This document shows positions 17,391-25,840 of a DNA stretch of 54,900 nucleotides, in pieces. The notes beneath the pieces are model-generated. The model did not search any database. It was given only the letters and a program-made list of their open reading frames with translations, and was not told the DNA's origin. The position numbers were made by a program, and so were the translations under genes. Positions within the stretch are counted from its first letter, which is position 1, and each line of letters starts with the position of its first letter. Source of the DNA: Streptomyces sp. BV286 (GTDB lineage: Bacteria > Actinomycetota > Actinomycetes > Streptomycetales > Streptomycetaceae). The stretch spans positions 1 through 54,900 of the forward strand of contig NZ_JAHRIB010000021.1 of NCBI RefSeq assembly GCF_019090165.1, read 5' to 3'.

Positions 17391-17935
17391 GCCAACTCCT
17401 CCCGCAGCTGCTTGCGGGCCCGCAGGGCCCGTGTCTTGACCGTCCCCGGCGGGATGCCGAGGAGGACGGCCGCCTCCCGGGTGGTCAGCCCGTCGACGAC
17501 CGTGGCCTGGAGGACCGCCCGCAGCTCGGGCGACAGCCGGACCAGGGCGCCCGCGAGGTCCCCGTGCTCGACTCCCGCCAGTACGCGCTCCTCGGCGGAC
17601 GCCTCGTCCCGGTGGCGCAGCCGTCCGAGCGCCTGCCGCAGCCGGCCCCGTGCTCCGTCGCCCCGCAGCGCGTCGATCAGCCGCCGCGAGCCGATCCGCC
17701 ACAGCCAGCCGGCGGCGTCCGGGGCACCCTCCTCGCGGTAGCGGGCACTGCCCCGCCACACCGCGAGGAACGTCTCCTGCACGACGTCGTCGACGATCCC
17801 GGCGTCGGCGCAGCGACCGCGCAGCCTCGCCCTGAGCCAGGGCGCGTACCGCCGGTACAGCTCTTCGAAGGCGCGCCGGTCACCGTCCGCCGCGATGGCC
17901 CGCAGCAGCTCTCCGTCGCTTCTCGATTCCCTCAC
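17387..17935 (-). CDS. ECF RNA polymerase sigma factor
   Basis: A 182-residue group 4 sigma factor. Region 2 (about 20-88) has FEELYRRYAPWL and VDDVVQETFLAVWR; region 4 (about 122-178) has LSPELRAVLQATVVDGLTTREAAVLLGIPPGTVKTR. There is no extra C-terminal domain. It is the first gene of a six-gene overlapping operon including its anti-sigma and an ABC transporter. The likely promoter region (17936-18070) is shared with the divergent GntR operon. ECF sigma factors usually activate their own operon; I could not identify a convincing self promoter. Confidence 0.94.
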   Translation of the reverse strand: MRESRSDGELLRAIAADGDRRAFEELYRRYAPWLRARLRGRCADAGIVDDVVQETFLAVWRGSARYREEGAPDAAGWLWRIGSRRLIDALRGDGARGRLRQALGRLRHRDEASAEERVLAGVEHGDLAGALVRLSPELRAVLQATVVDGLTTREAAVLLGIPPGTVKTRALRARKQLREELA

Positions 17936-18031
17936 GCCCCTTCATCGCACGAGCCCCGTCGATCGGTTCACGCATCCACCAGAAGTTTCCGGAGGCCCTC
18001 GTTCGCCTTGACATGCACCCCCGCATTGCAT

Positions 18032-18063
18032 CACCCTTTCACTACTCAATTAGTGAAAGGGTG
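18032..18063. promoter_or_regulatory. Perfect 13-bp inverted-repeat operator for the GntR repressor
   Basis: CACCCTTTCACTA (18032-18044) is repeated in reverse as TAGTGAAAGGGTG (18051-18063) around CTCAAT. It begins 8 bases before the GTG start and contains the only ribosome-site-like sequence (GAAAGGG). A TTGACA -35-like hexamer lies at 18008-18013. YtrA-type GntR repressors bind such sites next to their own operon. Confidence 0.8.
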
Positions 18064-18070
18064 TTGTCGA

Positions 18071-18460
18071 GTGGTCGAGTACCGCATCGACCGGCGCAGC
18101 GGTGTCGCCACCTACGTCCAGATCGTCCAGCAGACGAAACAGGCCCTGCGCCTGGGCGTCCTCGAACCCGGCGACAAGCTGCCCACGGCCCGCGAGGTCG
18201 TGGAGGCCACCGCGATCAATCCGAACACCGTCCTCAAGGCCTATCGCGAGCTGGAGCGCGAAGGCCTGGTCGAGGCCAGACGAGGCCTCGGCACCTTCGT
18301 ACGGCGCTCGCTGGGCGCCGCACCCGCCGACCACACGGCCCTGCGGTCGAAGCTGACCGCCTGGCTGGACGAGGCACGCAAGGAAGGCCTGGAGCGCGAG
18401 GACATCTCCGCGCTCTTCACCTCCGTACTGGACGAGAAGTGCCCTGAGGGGGAGCTGTGA
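18071..18460 (+). CDS. GntR-family repressor, YtrA subfamily
   Basis: A 129-residue regulator. The N-terminal winged helix (about 5-75) contains YVQIVQQTKQALRLGVLEPGDKLPTAREV and the recognition segment NTVLKAYRELEREGLVEARRGLGTFV. It has only the short C-terminal helix pair typical of YtrA proteins, which repress adjacent ABC transporter operons. GTG 18071 is preceded by GAAAGGG within the inverted repeat. It is followed by the ABC ATPase with a GTGA overlap. Inducers in this class are usually cell-wall-active or membrane-active compounds; none can be named here. Confidence 0.9.
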   Translation: MVEYRIDRRSGVATYVQIVQQTKQALRLGVLEPGDKLPTAREVVEATAINPNTVLKAYRELEREGLVEARRGLGTFVRRSLGAAPADHTALRSKLTAWLDEARKEGLEREDISALFTSVLDEKCPEGEL

Positions 18461-19497
18461 GCAGGGACAACGAACAGACCGCACTGGAAGCGGCCGGGCT
18501 GGCCAAGCGCTACTGGCGCAGGCGCGCCGACGTGCTGCGGGACTGCGCCTTCCGGCTGCCCGCGGGCCGGATCTGCGCCCTGGTCGGGCCGAACGGCGCG
18601 GGCAAGTCGACCCTCCTGCAACTGGCGGCCGGCCTGATCCGCCCCACCGCGGGCGCGGTGAAGGTCCTCGGCACCACCCCCGCGCAGGCCCGGGAACGCT
18701 TCGCCTACGTGGCCCAGGCCAAGCCGCTGCCGCCCCAGCTCACGGTGGCCGCCACCCTCCGTCTCGGCGCCGAGCTGAACCGCGCCCGGTGGGACCAGGG
18801 GGCCGCGGAACGGATCGCGTACGGCCACGACACCTCCGGAGCGCCCAGGGAGGGCGCCCTCGACCCCGCCGCCAGGATCCGTTCCCTCTCCGGCGGCCAG
18901 CGCACCCGCGTCGCCCTCGCCCTGGCCTTCGGCAAGCGGCCCGAACTGATGCTGCTCGACGAGCCGATGGCCGACCTCGACCCGCTGGCCCGGCGCGAAC
19001 TCCTCGGCTCCCTGCTGGGCGAGGCCGCCGAGCACGGCACGACCATCGTGATGTCCTCGCACGTCGTCGCAGAACTGGAGGGCATCTGCGACCACCTGCT
19101 CCTCATGGGCGGCGGGCGGATCAGGCTCGGCGGCGACCCGGAGCGCCTGATCGCCGCGCACACCCTGATCACCGGCCCGGTGCGCGATCTCACGGGCCAC
19201 ACCGTCGTCGAGTCGCGCGGCACGGGCCGTCAGCTCACCGCACTGATCCGCCCGGGCAGCCCGCTGTCCGACGACTGGCAGACCGCCACGCCGTCCCTGG
19301 AGGAGGTGCTTCTCGCCCACCTGCGCAATCCCGACGCCCCCGACCTGCTCACCGGCGAGTCCGGGCGGCCCGGAGGGCCCGGGGAGTCCGGGGAGTCCGG
19401 GGAGTCCGGGGACAGCGCCGACGGCAGCAAGGGCGACGGCGCGAAGGGCGACGAGAAAGCGGCGAACGGGGCTGCCGAGGGGAGCGCGCGCGGATGA
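18457..19497 (+). CDS. ABC transporter ATP-binding protein of GntR operon
   Basis: A 346-residue ATPase with Walker A GPNGAGKST, signature LSGGQRTR, Walker B LMLLDEPMADLD and H-loop MSSHV. The C-terminal tail (about 290-346) is low-complexity, rich in Gly, Ser and Glu. It is partly encoded by three perfect GGGGAGTCC repeats (19381-19407), which makes the protein longer than usual ABC-2 ATPases. It overlaps the repressor gene by GTGA and the next permease by ATGA. It powers one or both of the following permeases. Confidence 0.93.
   Translation: MSRDNEQTALEAAGLAKRYWRRRADVLRDCAFRLPAGRICALVGPNGAGKSTLLQLAAGLIRPTAGAVKVLGTTPAQARERFAYVAQAKPLPPQLTVAATLRLGAELNRARWDQGAAERIAYGHDTSGAPREGALDPAARIRSLSGGQRTRVALALAFGKRPELMLLDEPMADLDPLARRELLGSLLGEAAEHGTTIVMSSHVVAELEGICDHLLLMGGGRIRLGGDPERLIAAHTLITGPVRDLTGHTVVESRGTGRQLTALIRPGSPLSDDWQTATPSLEEVLLAHLRNPDAPDLLTGESGRPGGPGESGESGESGDSADGSKGDGAKGDEKAANGAAEGSARG
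19381..19407 (+). repeat. Three perfect 9-base in-frame repeats
   Basis: GGGGAGTCC occurs three times in a row, followed by GGGGACAGC. They encode repeated Gly-Glu-Ser in the ATPase tail. Slippage would change tail length without shifting frame. Confidence 0.85.
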
Positions 19498-20516
19498 CGA
19501 CTCCCCTCGCCTCCCCACGTGCCGCCTCGGCGCGCGGGCCCTCGGCGCCGGGCGCCCACGGCCTCGTCTGGTCCGTCCTGCGGCTGCACCGGGTCGCGCT
19601 GTGGTGCTGGCTGCTGCTGGTGGTGGCCGTCACGGCGGCGATGCTGTGGGCGTACGGTCCGGGCTTCGACGCCACCATCGCGGACCTGCGTGCACGGTGC
19701 CGGGGGAACACCGAGGACTGCTACTTCCCCGGCGGCACCTGGCTCGGCAGGTACGACTCGGTCGTCTACCTCACCACCCTCGCACTCGCCCACCTCCCCC
19801 TCCTGATCGGCGCCTGGGCGGGCGCGGCCCTCATCGGCCGCGAACTGGAGAACGGCACCGCACAGCTCGCCTGGACCCAGTCCGTCCCGCCGGCGCGCTG
19901 GCTCGCCACGAAGCTCACCGTGCCCGCGCTCCTCATCACCGCGGGCATGGCCGTACTGGTCCCGGTGCACCACCTCATGTGGTACTCCGGGCAGGAGTTG
20001 CTGTGGACGGACTGGTCCGGCCAGGACGGCTTCCGCTCCAACGGCACCGTCACCTTCGCCTACGCCCTGTGCGGCCTGGCCGTCGGCGCCCTCGCGGGCC
20101 TGGTCGTCGGCCGCGCGCTGCCCGCCCTGGGTGTCGCCGTCGCCGCCGTCCTCGCCGTCGTCACCCTGGGCAACGAATACCGCATGAGCCTGTGGCCCAC
20201 GGTCACCGTCACCGGCGCCGACGCCCTGACCCTGCCGGACAGGGCCCTCCAGCTCGACAGGGGTGTGCTCACCGACGAGGGCGTCCGCATCGCCAACAAC
20301 ATGGCCTGCACCGACGCCGACGGCGCGGCCGGCCTCCGCCGCTGCCTGGACAGCAACGAGCTCAGCGAGATCTGGGCCATCTACCACCCGCACTCCCACT
20401 TCTGGCCTCTGCAGTTCGTCGAGACCGGAATCGTCCTCGCCGTCGCCGCCCTCGCGGTCGCCGCGGCGTTCGTCCTGCTCCACCGCCGTACCGCTGCCAC
20501 AGGAGCCGCCGCATGA
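19494..20516 (+). CDS. ABC transporter permease 1
   Basis: A 340-residue membrane protein starting at ATG 19494, which overlaps the ATPase stop (ATGA). There are about six TM helices: a first helix about 30-53, a 60-residue outer loop with a Cys pair (RARCRGNTEDCYF), helices from about 88, and a last helix about 310-333. It is paralogous to the next gene: both share [30 protein letters not shown] and [18 protein letters not shown]. This Streptomyces ABC-2-like permease family is normally found with YtrA repressors. Confidence 0.9.
   Translation: MTTPLASPRAASARGPSAPGAHGLVWSVLRLHRVALWCWLLLVVAVTAAMLWAYGPGFDATIADLRARCRGNTEDCYFPGGTWLGRYDSVVYLTTLALAHLPLLIGAWAGAALIGRELENGTAQLAWTQSVPPARWLATKLTVPALLITAGMAVLVPVHHLMWYSGQELLWTDWSGQDGFRSNGTVTFAYALCGLAVGALAGLVVGRALPALGVAVAAVLAVVTLGNEYRMSLWPTVTVTGADALTLPDRALQLDRGVLTDEGVRIANNMACTDADGAAGLRRCLDSNELSEIWAIYHPHSHFWPLQFVETGIVLAVAALAVAAAFVLLHRRTAATGAAA
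19811..19886 (+). repeat. 76-base segment identical to 20818-20893
   Basis: It starts CGCCTGGGCGGGCGCGGCCC and is identical at the DNA level, including third codon positions, to the second permease gene. The flanks of the two genes differ clearly. Confidence 0.9.
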
Positions 20517-21385
20517 GTACCTTCGCCGTCAAGGGAACAACCGGAGGGGCCGGCGGGCCGCACGACGGGCCGGTCACGGGGCTGCCGTGGGCCGTGCTGC
20601 GCCTGCACCGCGCGGCACTGATCGCGTGGGGCGCCTTCCTGCTGGCCGCCATCGGCGCCCTGGTCTGGGAGGTCGAGGTCACCGCGGAGTCGGTACGGGA
20701 CCGGATCGCCGCCTGCGGTGACGACCCCGGCCTGTGCCGTATCAGGGCCCTGGTCGACTACAGCGGGACCGTCAGCTGGGCCTCCACCCTCGTCTACTAC
20801 AGCTTCTTCGCCGTGGCCGCCTGGGCGGGCGCGGCCCTCATCGGCCGCGAACTGGAGAACGGCACCGCACAGCTCGCCTGGACCCAGTCCGTCTCGCCGA
20901 CGCGCTGGCTGGCCGCCAAGCTCGCCGTGCCCGCCCTGCTGCTCACGGTCGGCGGCACGGTGTTCGTGTTCGTGTTCCGGTGGGCCTGGGCGGCCCATCG
21001 CGATCTGATGGGCGACGACTGGACCCACACCGACATCTTCGCGGCACGGGGTCCTGCCGTGGTGGCGTACGGGCTGTGCGGGCTGGGGGTGGGCGCCCTC
21101 GCCGGGGTCGTCCTGCGCCGGTCGCTGCCCGCCCTCGGCGTCGCCTGCGTGGTGATGTACCTGATCAACCACAACCTGGAGGAGTACCGCGGGCAGCTGT
21201 GGCCGACGTCCGGCACGGCCGGCCCCGAGGGCGGCCCGCCCGACACGTGGGAGCTCCCGAACGGCACCCTGCACCCGGAGTCCCACTACTGGCCGCTGCA
21301 TCTCGTCGAGACCGGCATCGTCCTGGCCGTCGCCCTCGTCACCACCGGAACGGCTTTCTGGCTCCTGCGCCGCCGAACGGCCTAA
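20513..21385 (+). CDS. ABC transporter permease 2, paralogue of permease 1
   Basis: A 290-residue membrane protein starting at ATG 20513 with an ATGA overlap. It has the same topology as the previous gene: TM about 35-55, a Cys-bearing outer loop ([11 protein letters not shown]), a TM bundle from about 80, and a last TM about 262-285. The two permeases probably form a heterodimer with the shared ATPase. A 76-base block (20818-20893) is identical to permease 1. A 15-bp hairpin ends the operon. Confidence 0.9.
   Translation: MSTFAVKGTTGGAGGPHDGPVTGLPWAVLRLHRAALIAWGAFLLAAIGALVWEVEVTAESVRDRIAACGDDPGLCRIRALVDYSGTVSWASTLVYYSFFAVAAWAGAALIGRELENGTAQLAWTQSVSPTRWLAAKLAVPALLLTVGGTVFVFVFRWAWAAHRDLMGDDWTHTDIFAARGPAVVAYGLCGLGVGALAGVVLRRSLPALGVACVVMYLINHNLEEYRGQLWPTSGTAGPEGGPPDTWELPNGTLHPESHYWPLHLVETGIVLAVALVTTGTAFWLLRRRTA
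20818..20893 (+). repeat. 76-base segment identical to 19811-19886
   Basis: Second copy of the identical block in the paralogous permease gene, in the same reading frame. Confidence 0.9.
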
Positions 21386-21401
21386 CGGCACCGCACGGAC
21401 T

Positions 21402-21446
21402 CCGGTCCGTACGTCCTTCCTACGGGGGGAGGGACGTACGGACCGG
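21402..21446 (+). terminator. Terminator of GntR/ABC operon
   Basis: A 15-bp perfect stem, CCGGTCCGTACGTCC (21402-21416) with GGACGTACGGACCGG (21432-21446), and a 15-base loop. It begins 17 bases after the permease stop. Confidence 0.85.
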
Positions 21447-21484
21447 CCGCACGGCCCCCGGGGGCCTCCCCCCGCTATCCCGCA

Positions 21485-21517
21485 CGTCATGTCTCCGTAA
21501 CCAGCGATTCAGACAGG
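21485..21517 (+). promoter_or_regulatory. Candidate PHO box upstream of ppk
   Basis: Three 11-base units in phase, with TCA at 21487, TAA at 21498 and TCA at 21509 in equivalent positions. PhoP boxes are 11-bp direct repeats with a conserved TCA core, and ppk in Streptomyces is known to be PhoP-activated. The match outside the core is moderate. Confidence 0.5.
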
Positions 21518-21581
21518 CTTGCGACCCTCGGTCAATGAACCCCGCCCCGCCCGAGCCCTCACCTCCGCCGGAGCACGAGCC

Positions 21582-21597
21582 CTCCCCTTCGGGGGAG
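21582..21597 (+). promoter_or_regulatory. UUCG hairpin in ppk leader
   Basis: CTCCCC (21582-21587), loop TTCG, GGGGAG (21592-21597). A very stable small hairpin 85 bases before the chosen ppk start. If translation began at ATG 21535 instead it would be coding. Confidence 0.4.
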
Positions 21598-21681
21598 AAC
21601 GGGACCCCCCGCACCCTCGCGGCGCTCCCGCCCGCTCTCTCCGACGCGCCCGTTTCCGGCCCGGCGCGGAAGAATGGGTTC

Positions 21682-23913
21682 ATGAGCCAGCCCAATGCCC
21701 AGGCGCAGGTACAGCACCCGCAGCCCTCCGTCGGTTCCATAGCCGCGCACCGCCCGCACACCGTGGCGGCGAACGTCTCCGACCTCGAGCCCGACCTCGA
21801 CGCCGACCTCGACTCCTACGAGGACACGGTGCAGGACGGTGTCCAGCTTCCGCAGGGCCGTTTCCTCGACCGGGAGCGCAGCTGGCTCGCGTTCAACGAG
21901 CGGGTCCTCGAACTCGCCGAGGACCCCAGCACTCCCCTCCTCGAACGGGCGAAGTTCCTGGCGATCTTCGCCAGCAACCTGGACGAGTTCTTCATGGTCC
22001 GCGTGGCCGGCCTGAAGCGGCGCATCGCCACCGGCGTGGCCACCCGCTCGGCCTCGGGCCTCCAGCCCCGCGAGGTGCTGGAGATGATCTGGGCCCGCTC
22101 GCGCGAGCTCATGGCCCGGCACGCCGCCTGCTACCAGGAGGACGTGGCGCCCCAGCTCGCGGAGGAGGACATCCACCTCGTCCGCTGGAGCGAGCTGTCC
22201 GAGAAGGAACAGGCCCGCCTCTTCACTCTCTTCCGCCACCAGATCTTCCCGGTCCTGACCCCTCTCGCGGTCGACCCGGCGCACCCCTTCCCGTACATCT
22301 CGGGCCTGTCCCTGAACCTCGCGGTCGTCGTGCGGAACCCGGTCTCCGGCCACCGCCACTTCGCGCGCGTGAAGGTCCCGCCGCTGCTCTCCCGCTTCCT
22401 GGAGGCCTCCCCGAGCCGCTTCGTCCCCATCGAGGACGTCATCGCGGCCCATCTGGAGGAGCTCTTCCCCGGCATGGAGGTCCTGGAGCACCACGCGTTC
22501 CGCGTCACCCGGAACGAGGACCTGGAGGTCGAGGAGGACGACGCCGAGAACCTCCTCCAGGCCCTGGAGAAGGAACTCATGCGCCGCCGCCTCGGGCCGC
22601 CGGTGCGCCTGGAGGTCGAGGAGTCCATCGACCGGTACGTACTGGACCTGCTGGTACGGGAGTTGAAGATCTCCGAGGCGGAGGTGTACCCCCTGCCGGG
22701 TCCCCTGGACCTCACGGGCCTCTTCGGCATCGGCGCCCTCGACCGTCCCGAGCTGAAGTACCCGAAGTTCATCGCGGGCACCCACCGGGACCTCGCGGAG
22801 GTCGAGTCCGCGTCCGCGCCCGACATCCTCGCGGCCCTGCGCGAGCGCGACGTCCTCCTGCACCACCCGTACGACAGCTTCTCCACCTCCGTACAGGCCT
22901 TCCTGGAGCAGGCCGCGTCCGACCCGGACGTGCTGGCCATCAAGCAGACCCTGTACCGGACCTCGGGCGACTCACCCATCGTCGACGCCCTCATCGAGGC
23001 CGCCGAGGCAGGCAAGCAGGTCCTCGTCCTCGTCGAGATCAAGGCCCGCTTCGACGAGCAGGCCAACATCAAGTGGGCGCGCAAGCTGGAGGAGGCCGGC
23101 TGCCACGTGGTCTACGGCCTCGTCGGCCTCAAGACCCACTGCAAGCTGTCGCTGGTGGTGCGCCAGGAGGGCGAGACCCTCCGCCGCTACTGCCACGTCG
23201 GCACGGGCAACTACCACCCGAAGACCGCCCGGCTGTACGAGGACCTGGGACTGCTGACCGCCGACCCGCAGGTCGGCGCGGACCTCTCCGACCTCTTCAA
23301 CCGGCTCTCCGGCTACTCCCGCCGCGAGACCTACCGCCGGCTCCTCGTCGCGCCCAAGTCCCTGCGCGACGGCCTGATCTCGCGGATCAACAAGGAGGTC
23401 CAGCACCACCGTGCCGGCCGCCCCGCCTACGTCCGCATCAAGGTCAACTCGATGGTCGACGAGGCACTCATCGACTCCCTCTACCGCGCCTCCCAGGCGG
23501 GTGTGCCGGTGGACGTGTGGGTGCGCGGCATCTGCGCGGTGCGGCCGGGCGTCGCGGGCCTGTCCGAGAACATCCGCGTACGGTCCATCCTCGGCCGCTT
23601 CCTCGAACACTCCCGGGTCTTCGGCTTCGGCAACGGCGGCGAGCCCGAGGTGTGGATCGGCAGCGCCGACATGATGCACCGCAACCTCGACCGGCGCATC
23701 GAGGCCCTGGTCAGGATCACCGACCCGGCCCACCGGGCGGCCCTCAACCGGCTGTTCGAGACCGGTATGTCCGACACCACTTCCTCCTGGCACCTGGGCC
23801 CCGACGGCGATTGGACCCGGCACGCGACCGACACCGACGGCCGCCCCCTGCGCAACGTCCAGGAGATGCTCATAGACGCCCGGAGGCGCCGGCGTGGCAC
23901 AGCGACACCTTGA
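21682..23913 (+). CDS. ppk: Polyphosphate kinase PPK1
   Basis: A 743-residue enzyme, the usual size for PPK1, which makes polyphosphate from ATP through a phospho-histidine. The N domain starts at [20 protein letters not shown] with [17 protein letters not shown]. The C1/C2 domains include the [14 protein letters not shown] segment, the autophosphorylated histidine in [37 protein letters not shown], and a second conserved histidine in [14 protein letters not shown] chose ATG 21682 (GGAAG ten bases before). ATG 21535 is in frame but lacks a ribosome site and adds a Pro-rich stretch. It is followed by an overlapping CHAD gene and probably regulated by PhoP. Confidence 0.95.
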   Translation: MSQPNAQAQVQHPQPSVGSIAAHRPHTVAANVSDLEPDLDADLDSYEDTVQDGVQLPQGRFLDRERSWLAFNERVLELAEDPSTPLLERAKFLAIFASNLDEFFMVRVAGLKRRIATGVATRSASGLQPREVLEMIWARSRELMARHAACYQEDVAPQLAEEDIHLVRWSELSEKEQARLFTLFRHQIFPVLTPLAVDPAHPFPYISGLSLNLAVVVRNPVSGHRHFARVKVPPLLSRFLEASPSRFVPIEDVIAAHLEELFPGMEVLEHHAFRVTRNEDLEVEEDDAENLLQALEKELMRRRLGPPVRLEVEESIDRYVLDLLVRELKISEAEVYPLPGPLDLTGLFGIGALDRPELKYPKFIAGTHRDLAEVESASAPDILAALRERDVLLHHPYDSFSTSVQAFLEQAASDPDVLAIKQTLYRTSGDSPIVDALIEAAEAGKQVLVLVEIKARFDEQANIKWARKLEEAGCHVVYGLVGLKTHCKLSLVVRQEGETLRRYCHVGTGNYHPKTARLYEDLGLLTADPQVGADLSDLFNRLSGYSRRETYRRLLVAPKSLRDGLISRINKEVQHHRAGRPAYVRIKVNSMVDEALIDSLYRASQAGVPVDVWVRGICAVRPGVAGLSENIRVRSILGRFLEHSRVFGFGNGGEPEVWIGSADMMHRNLDRRIEALVRITDPAHRAALNRLFETGMSDTTSSWHLGPDGDWTRHATDTDGRPLRNVQEMLIDARRRRRGTATP

Positions 23914-25036
23914 CCCCACGGCCGGCCCCGTGGCCGGGGACGTCCTCGCGGACTACCTCCGCGCCCAGGCCACGGAGTTCCTCCGCGCGCTGCGCCAGCA
24001 CCGGGAGACCGGCGGCGCGGGTGGGGGTACCCCCGCGCGAGCGCATTCGGGCGCGGGGGAGAACGGCTCGAAGGAGGCCGTCGACGCGGCGCGCGCCCTG
24101 CGCCGCTCGGCCCGCCGCATCAGCGGCACCCTGCACACGTTCCTCCCCCTGCTCGACGAGAGCTGGTCGGAGGGCATGCGCCCCGAACTGGCCTGGCTGT
24201 CGGGCACGCTGGCCCGCGAACACGCGTACGGGGCACGCCTGGAGCGGCTGCTCGCCGCACTGCACCGGCTGTCGGGCTCGTCCGCCCTCCCCGCCCAGGC
24301 GGCGTCCTCCGCCACCGCTGCGGGCGGCCGCTCCGCCGGGGCGGGGTCCGCGCCGAGGACGGCCGAACCCGAAGGCACCGGCCCGCGGACCCGGCCCTCC
24401 CCGGAGCGGAGCAACCTGACCGTCGGCGCGGCCAAGGCAGGTGCCCTCCTGGAGCGCCAGCTGACCCTGGCCCGCACGAGAGCCCACTCCGCCGCGCTCC
24501 AGGCGCTGGGTTCCAGCCGCTTCCACGCCGTCGCCGACAACGTCGCCGTGCTGGCCAGCGAGGTCCCGCTGGCGCCGTCCGCGACCACCACCACGGGGCT
24601 CGAACCCCTGGCCGCAGCCGCGGACGAACGCCTCCGCGACGCCGTCGCCGGGCTGCCCCTGATCGCCGCGGGCCACCCCTACAACTCCCAGGCCCTCGTC
24701 CACGGGCTCTCCGCCGACACGGCACCCCAGCCCCAGGACGCCCCCTGGCACCAGGTCCGCCTCCTGCTGCGCCTGCACCGCTACGCACGCGAGGTCCTGG
24801 CCGGCGACGAAAACCTCGTCGACGTACGCCTGTTGAACGCCGGCCAGGCCCTGGACCGGCACCGCGACGCGGCGGAGGCGGCCGCCGCTGCCGCCTCCGC
24901 GGCCCGCACCCCGCGGATCGCCCCGGCGACGGCCTACGCGCTCGGCGTGCTCCACGCGGACCAGCGACACGAGGTGGAAGCGGCCAGGTTCGCGTTTCAA
25001 CGGGCCTGGCTGAGGGAGACGGTCGGCACTCCGTGA
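23894..25036 (+). CDS. CHAD-domain protein, polyphosphate-associated
   Basis: A 380-residue, all-helical protein. GTG 23894 overlaps the end of ppk by 20 bases. CHAD domains (conserved histidine alpha-helical domain) bind polyphosphate through basic helices. Here the domain appears as two helical halves (about 20-130, with [20 protein letters not shown], and about 180-375, with [17 protein letters not shown] and [10 protein letters not shown]), separated by a low-complexity linker (about 133-178). An in-frame palindromic segment (24030-24059) encodes [13 protein letters not shown] near residue 45. Coupling to ppk suggests a role in polyphosphate granules or chain handling; no catalytic motif is seen. 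Confidence 0.88.
   Translation: MAQRHLDPTAGPVAGDVLADYLRAQATEFLRALRQHRETGGAGGGTPARAHSGAGENGSKEAVDAARALRRSARRISGTLHTFLPLLDESWSEGMRPELAWLSGTLAREHAYGARLERLLAALHRLSGSSALPAQAASSATAAGGRSAGAGSAPRTAEPEGTGPRTRPSPERSNLTVGAAKAGALLERQLTLARTRAHSAALQALGSSRFHAVADNVAVLASEVPLAPSATTTTGLEPLAAAADERLRDAVAGLPLIAAGHPYNSQALVHGLSADTAPQPQDAPWHQVRLLLRLHRYAREVLAGDENLVDVRLLNAGQALDRHRDAAEAAAAAASAARTPRIAPATAYALGVLHADQRHEVEAARFAFQRAWLRETVGTP
24030..24059 (+). repeat. Palindromic element inside the CHAD gene
   Basis: CCCCCGCGC (24030-24038) and GCGCGGGGG (24051-24059) form a 9-bp stem around a 12-base loop, flanked by GGGGGT and GAGAAC. It looks like one of the small palindromic repeats scattered in Streptomyces genomes, here kept in frame. 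Confidence 0.55.
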
Positions 25037-25081
25037 CCCGGCGGAGGGCCCCCTACGCGTACTGAGAGGCCGGTGCACGCG

Positions 25082-25504
25082 ATGAACGAAGATCCCGTAC
25101 TCGCCGCGGGCTGCGTACTGTGGCGCCGCTCGCCCGCCGACGGCGAACTCGTGATCTGCCTGGTCCACAGGCCGAAGTACGACGACTGGTCGCATCCGAA
25201 GGGCAAGCTCAAGCGCGGCGAGGACGCACTCGCCGGGGCGCTCCGCGAGGTCGAGGAGGAGACCGGCCACCGCTGCACCCCCGGCCCGCGCCTGGCGACC
25301 GTCCACTACATGGCCAACGACCGCCCCAAGCAGGTGAGTTACTGGGCCGCCGAGGCGACCGGGGGCCGCTTCACCGCCAACAACGAGGTGGACCGCGTGC
25401 TCTGGCTGGCCCCTGCGGCGGCCCGCGAACGCCTCACCCAGCTCCGGGACCGCGACCTGGTGGACGAGCTGCTCGCGGTGCTCCGTCACGTGCAGCACCG
25501 CTGA
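25082..25504 (+). CDS. Nudix hydrolase (MutT-like)
   Basis: A 140-residue protein with a perfect Nudix box: GKLKRGEDALAGALREVEEE then TGH, i.e. G-x5-E-x7-RE-U-x-EE-x-G. It hydrolyses nucleoside diphosphate-linked substrates; N-terminal VLWRRSPADGELVICLVHRPKYDDWSHPKG is typical of MutT1/Ap4A-hydrolase-like proteins. I start at ATG 25082 (GAGAGG 12 bases upstream); GTG 25073 is in frame but too close to the ribosome site. It follows the ppk-CHAD pair by 45 bases in the same direction, fitting a polyphosphate/nucleotide turnover unit. Mycobacterial MutT1 has an additional phosphatase domain that is absent here. Confidence 0.93.
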   Translation: MNEDPVLAAGCVLWRRSPADGELVICLVHRPKYDDWSHPKGKLKRGEDALAGALREVEEETGHRCTPGPRLATVHYMANDRPKQVSYWAAEATGGRFTANNEVDRVLWLAPAAARERLTQLRDRDLVDELLAVLRHVQHR

Positions 25505-25540
25505 CGGGCACTCCCGGCGGGGCTCCCGGGCGGGGCTCCC

Positions 25541-25708
25541 TCAGGCGGTGCCCTCGATCGTGTGGGTCTGCGCGTCCGTACGGGCCCTGCTGCGGGCCCG
25601 GCGGGCCGGCCCTCTCCAACCGCAGGTGCACCGGGCCAGGCAGAAGCGGCCCTGCTCGACCGTCGTCGTCCGGTGTTCCTGGGAGCCGATCTCTTCCTGC
25701 TGCGCCAC
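25541..25708 (-). CDS. Small Cys-rich basic protein
   Basis: A short frame giving 55 residues from GTG 25708 (or 61 and 68 from in-frame upstream starts at 25726 and 25747). It contains FCLARCTCGWRGPARRARSRARTDA: three Cys, a Trp and an Arg-rich helix. The spacing resembles a small metal-binding knuckle (Cys-x3-Cys-x-Cys). There is no strong ribosome site. I judge it real because the sequence is unlike an antisense shadow and fills an otherwise geneless 336-base gap. I have a weak recollection of similar conserved small proteins in Streptomyces. Function unknown. Confidence 0.5.
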   Translation of the reverse strand: MAQQEEIGSQEHRTTTVEQGRFCLARCTCGWRGPARRARSRARTDAQTHTIEGTA

Positions 25709-25840
25709 GCGACCCACGGTACCGATCCCCGGTGAACGTTTCCCCATGGTCCGCACCGGCGTGACAACACCCCCCACCCCGTCGTTAGGCGGAACATCAG
25801 GAGGACCGCCCAAGGACGTCCCGGCTGGGGGTAGCAGGCG

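Noticed and set aside
20734..21681. Upstream extension of ppk
   Set aside because: It would overlap the permease gene and the operon terminator and contains no PPK sequence; only ATG 21535 remains as a possible alternative start.
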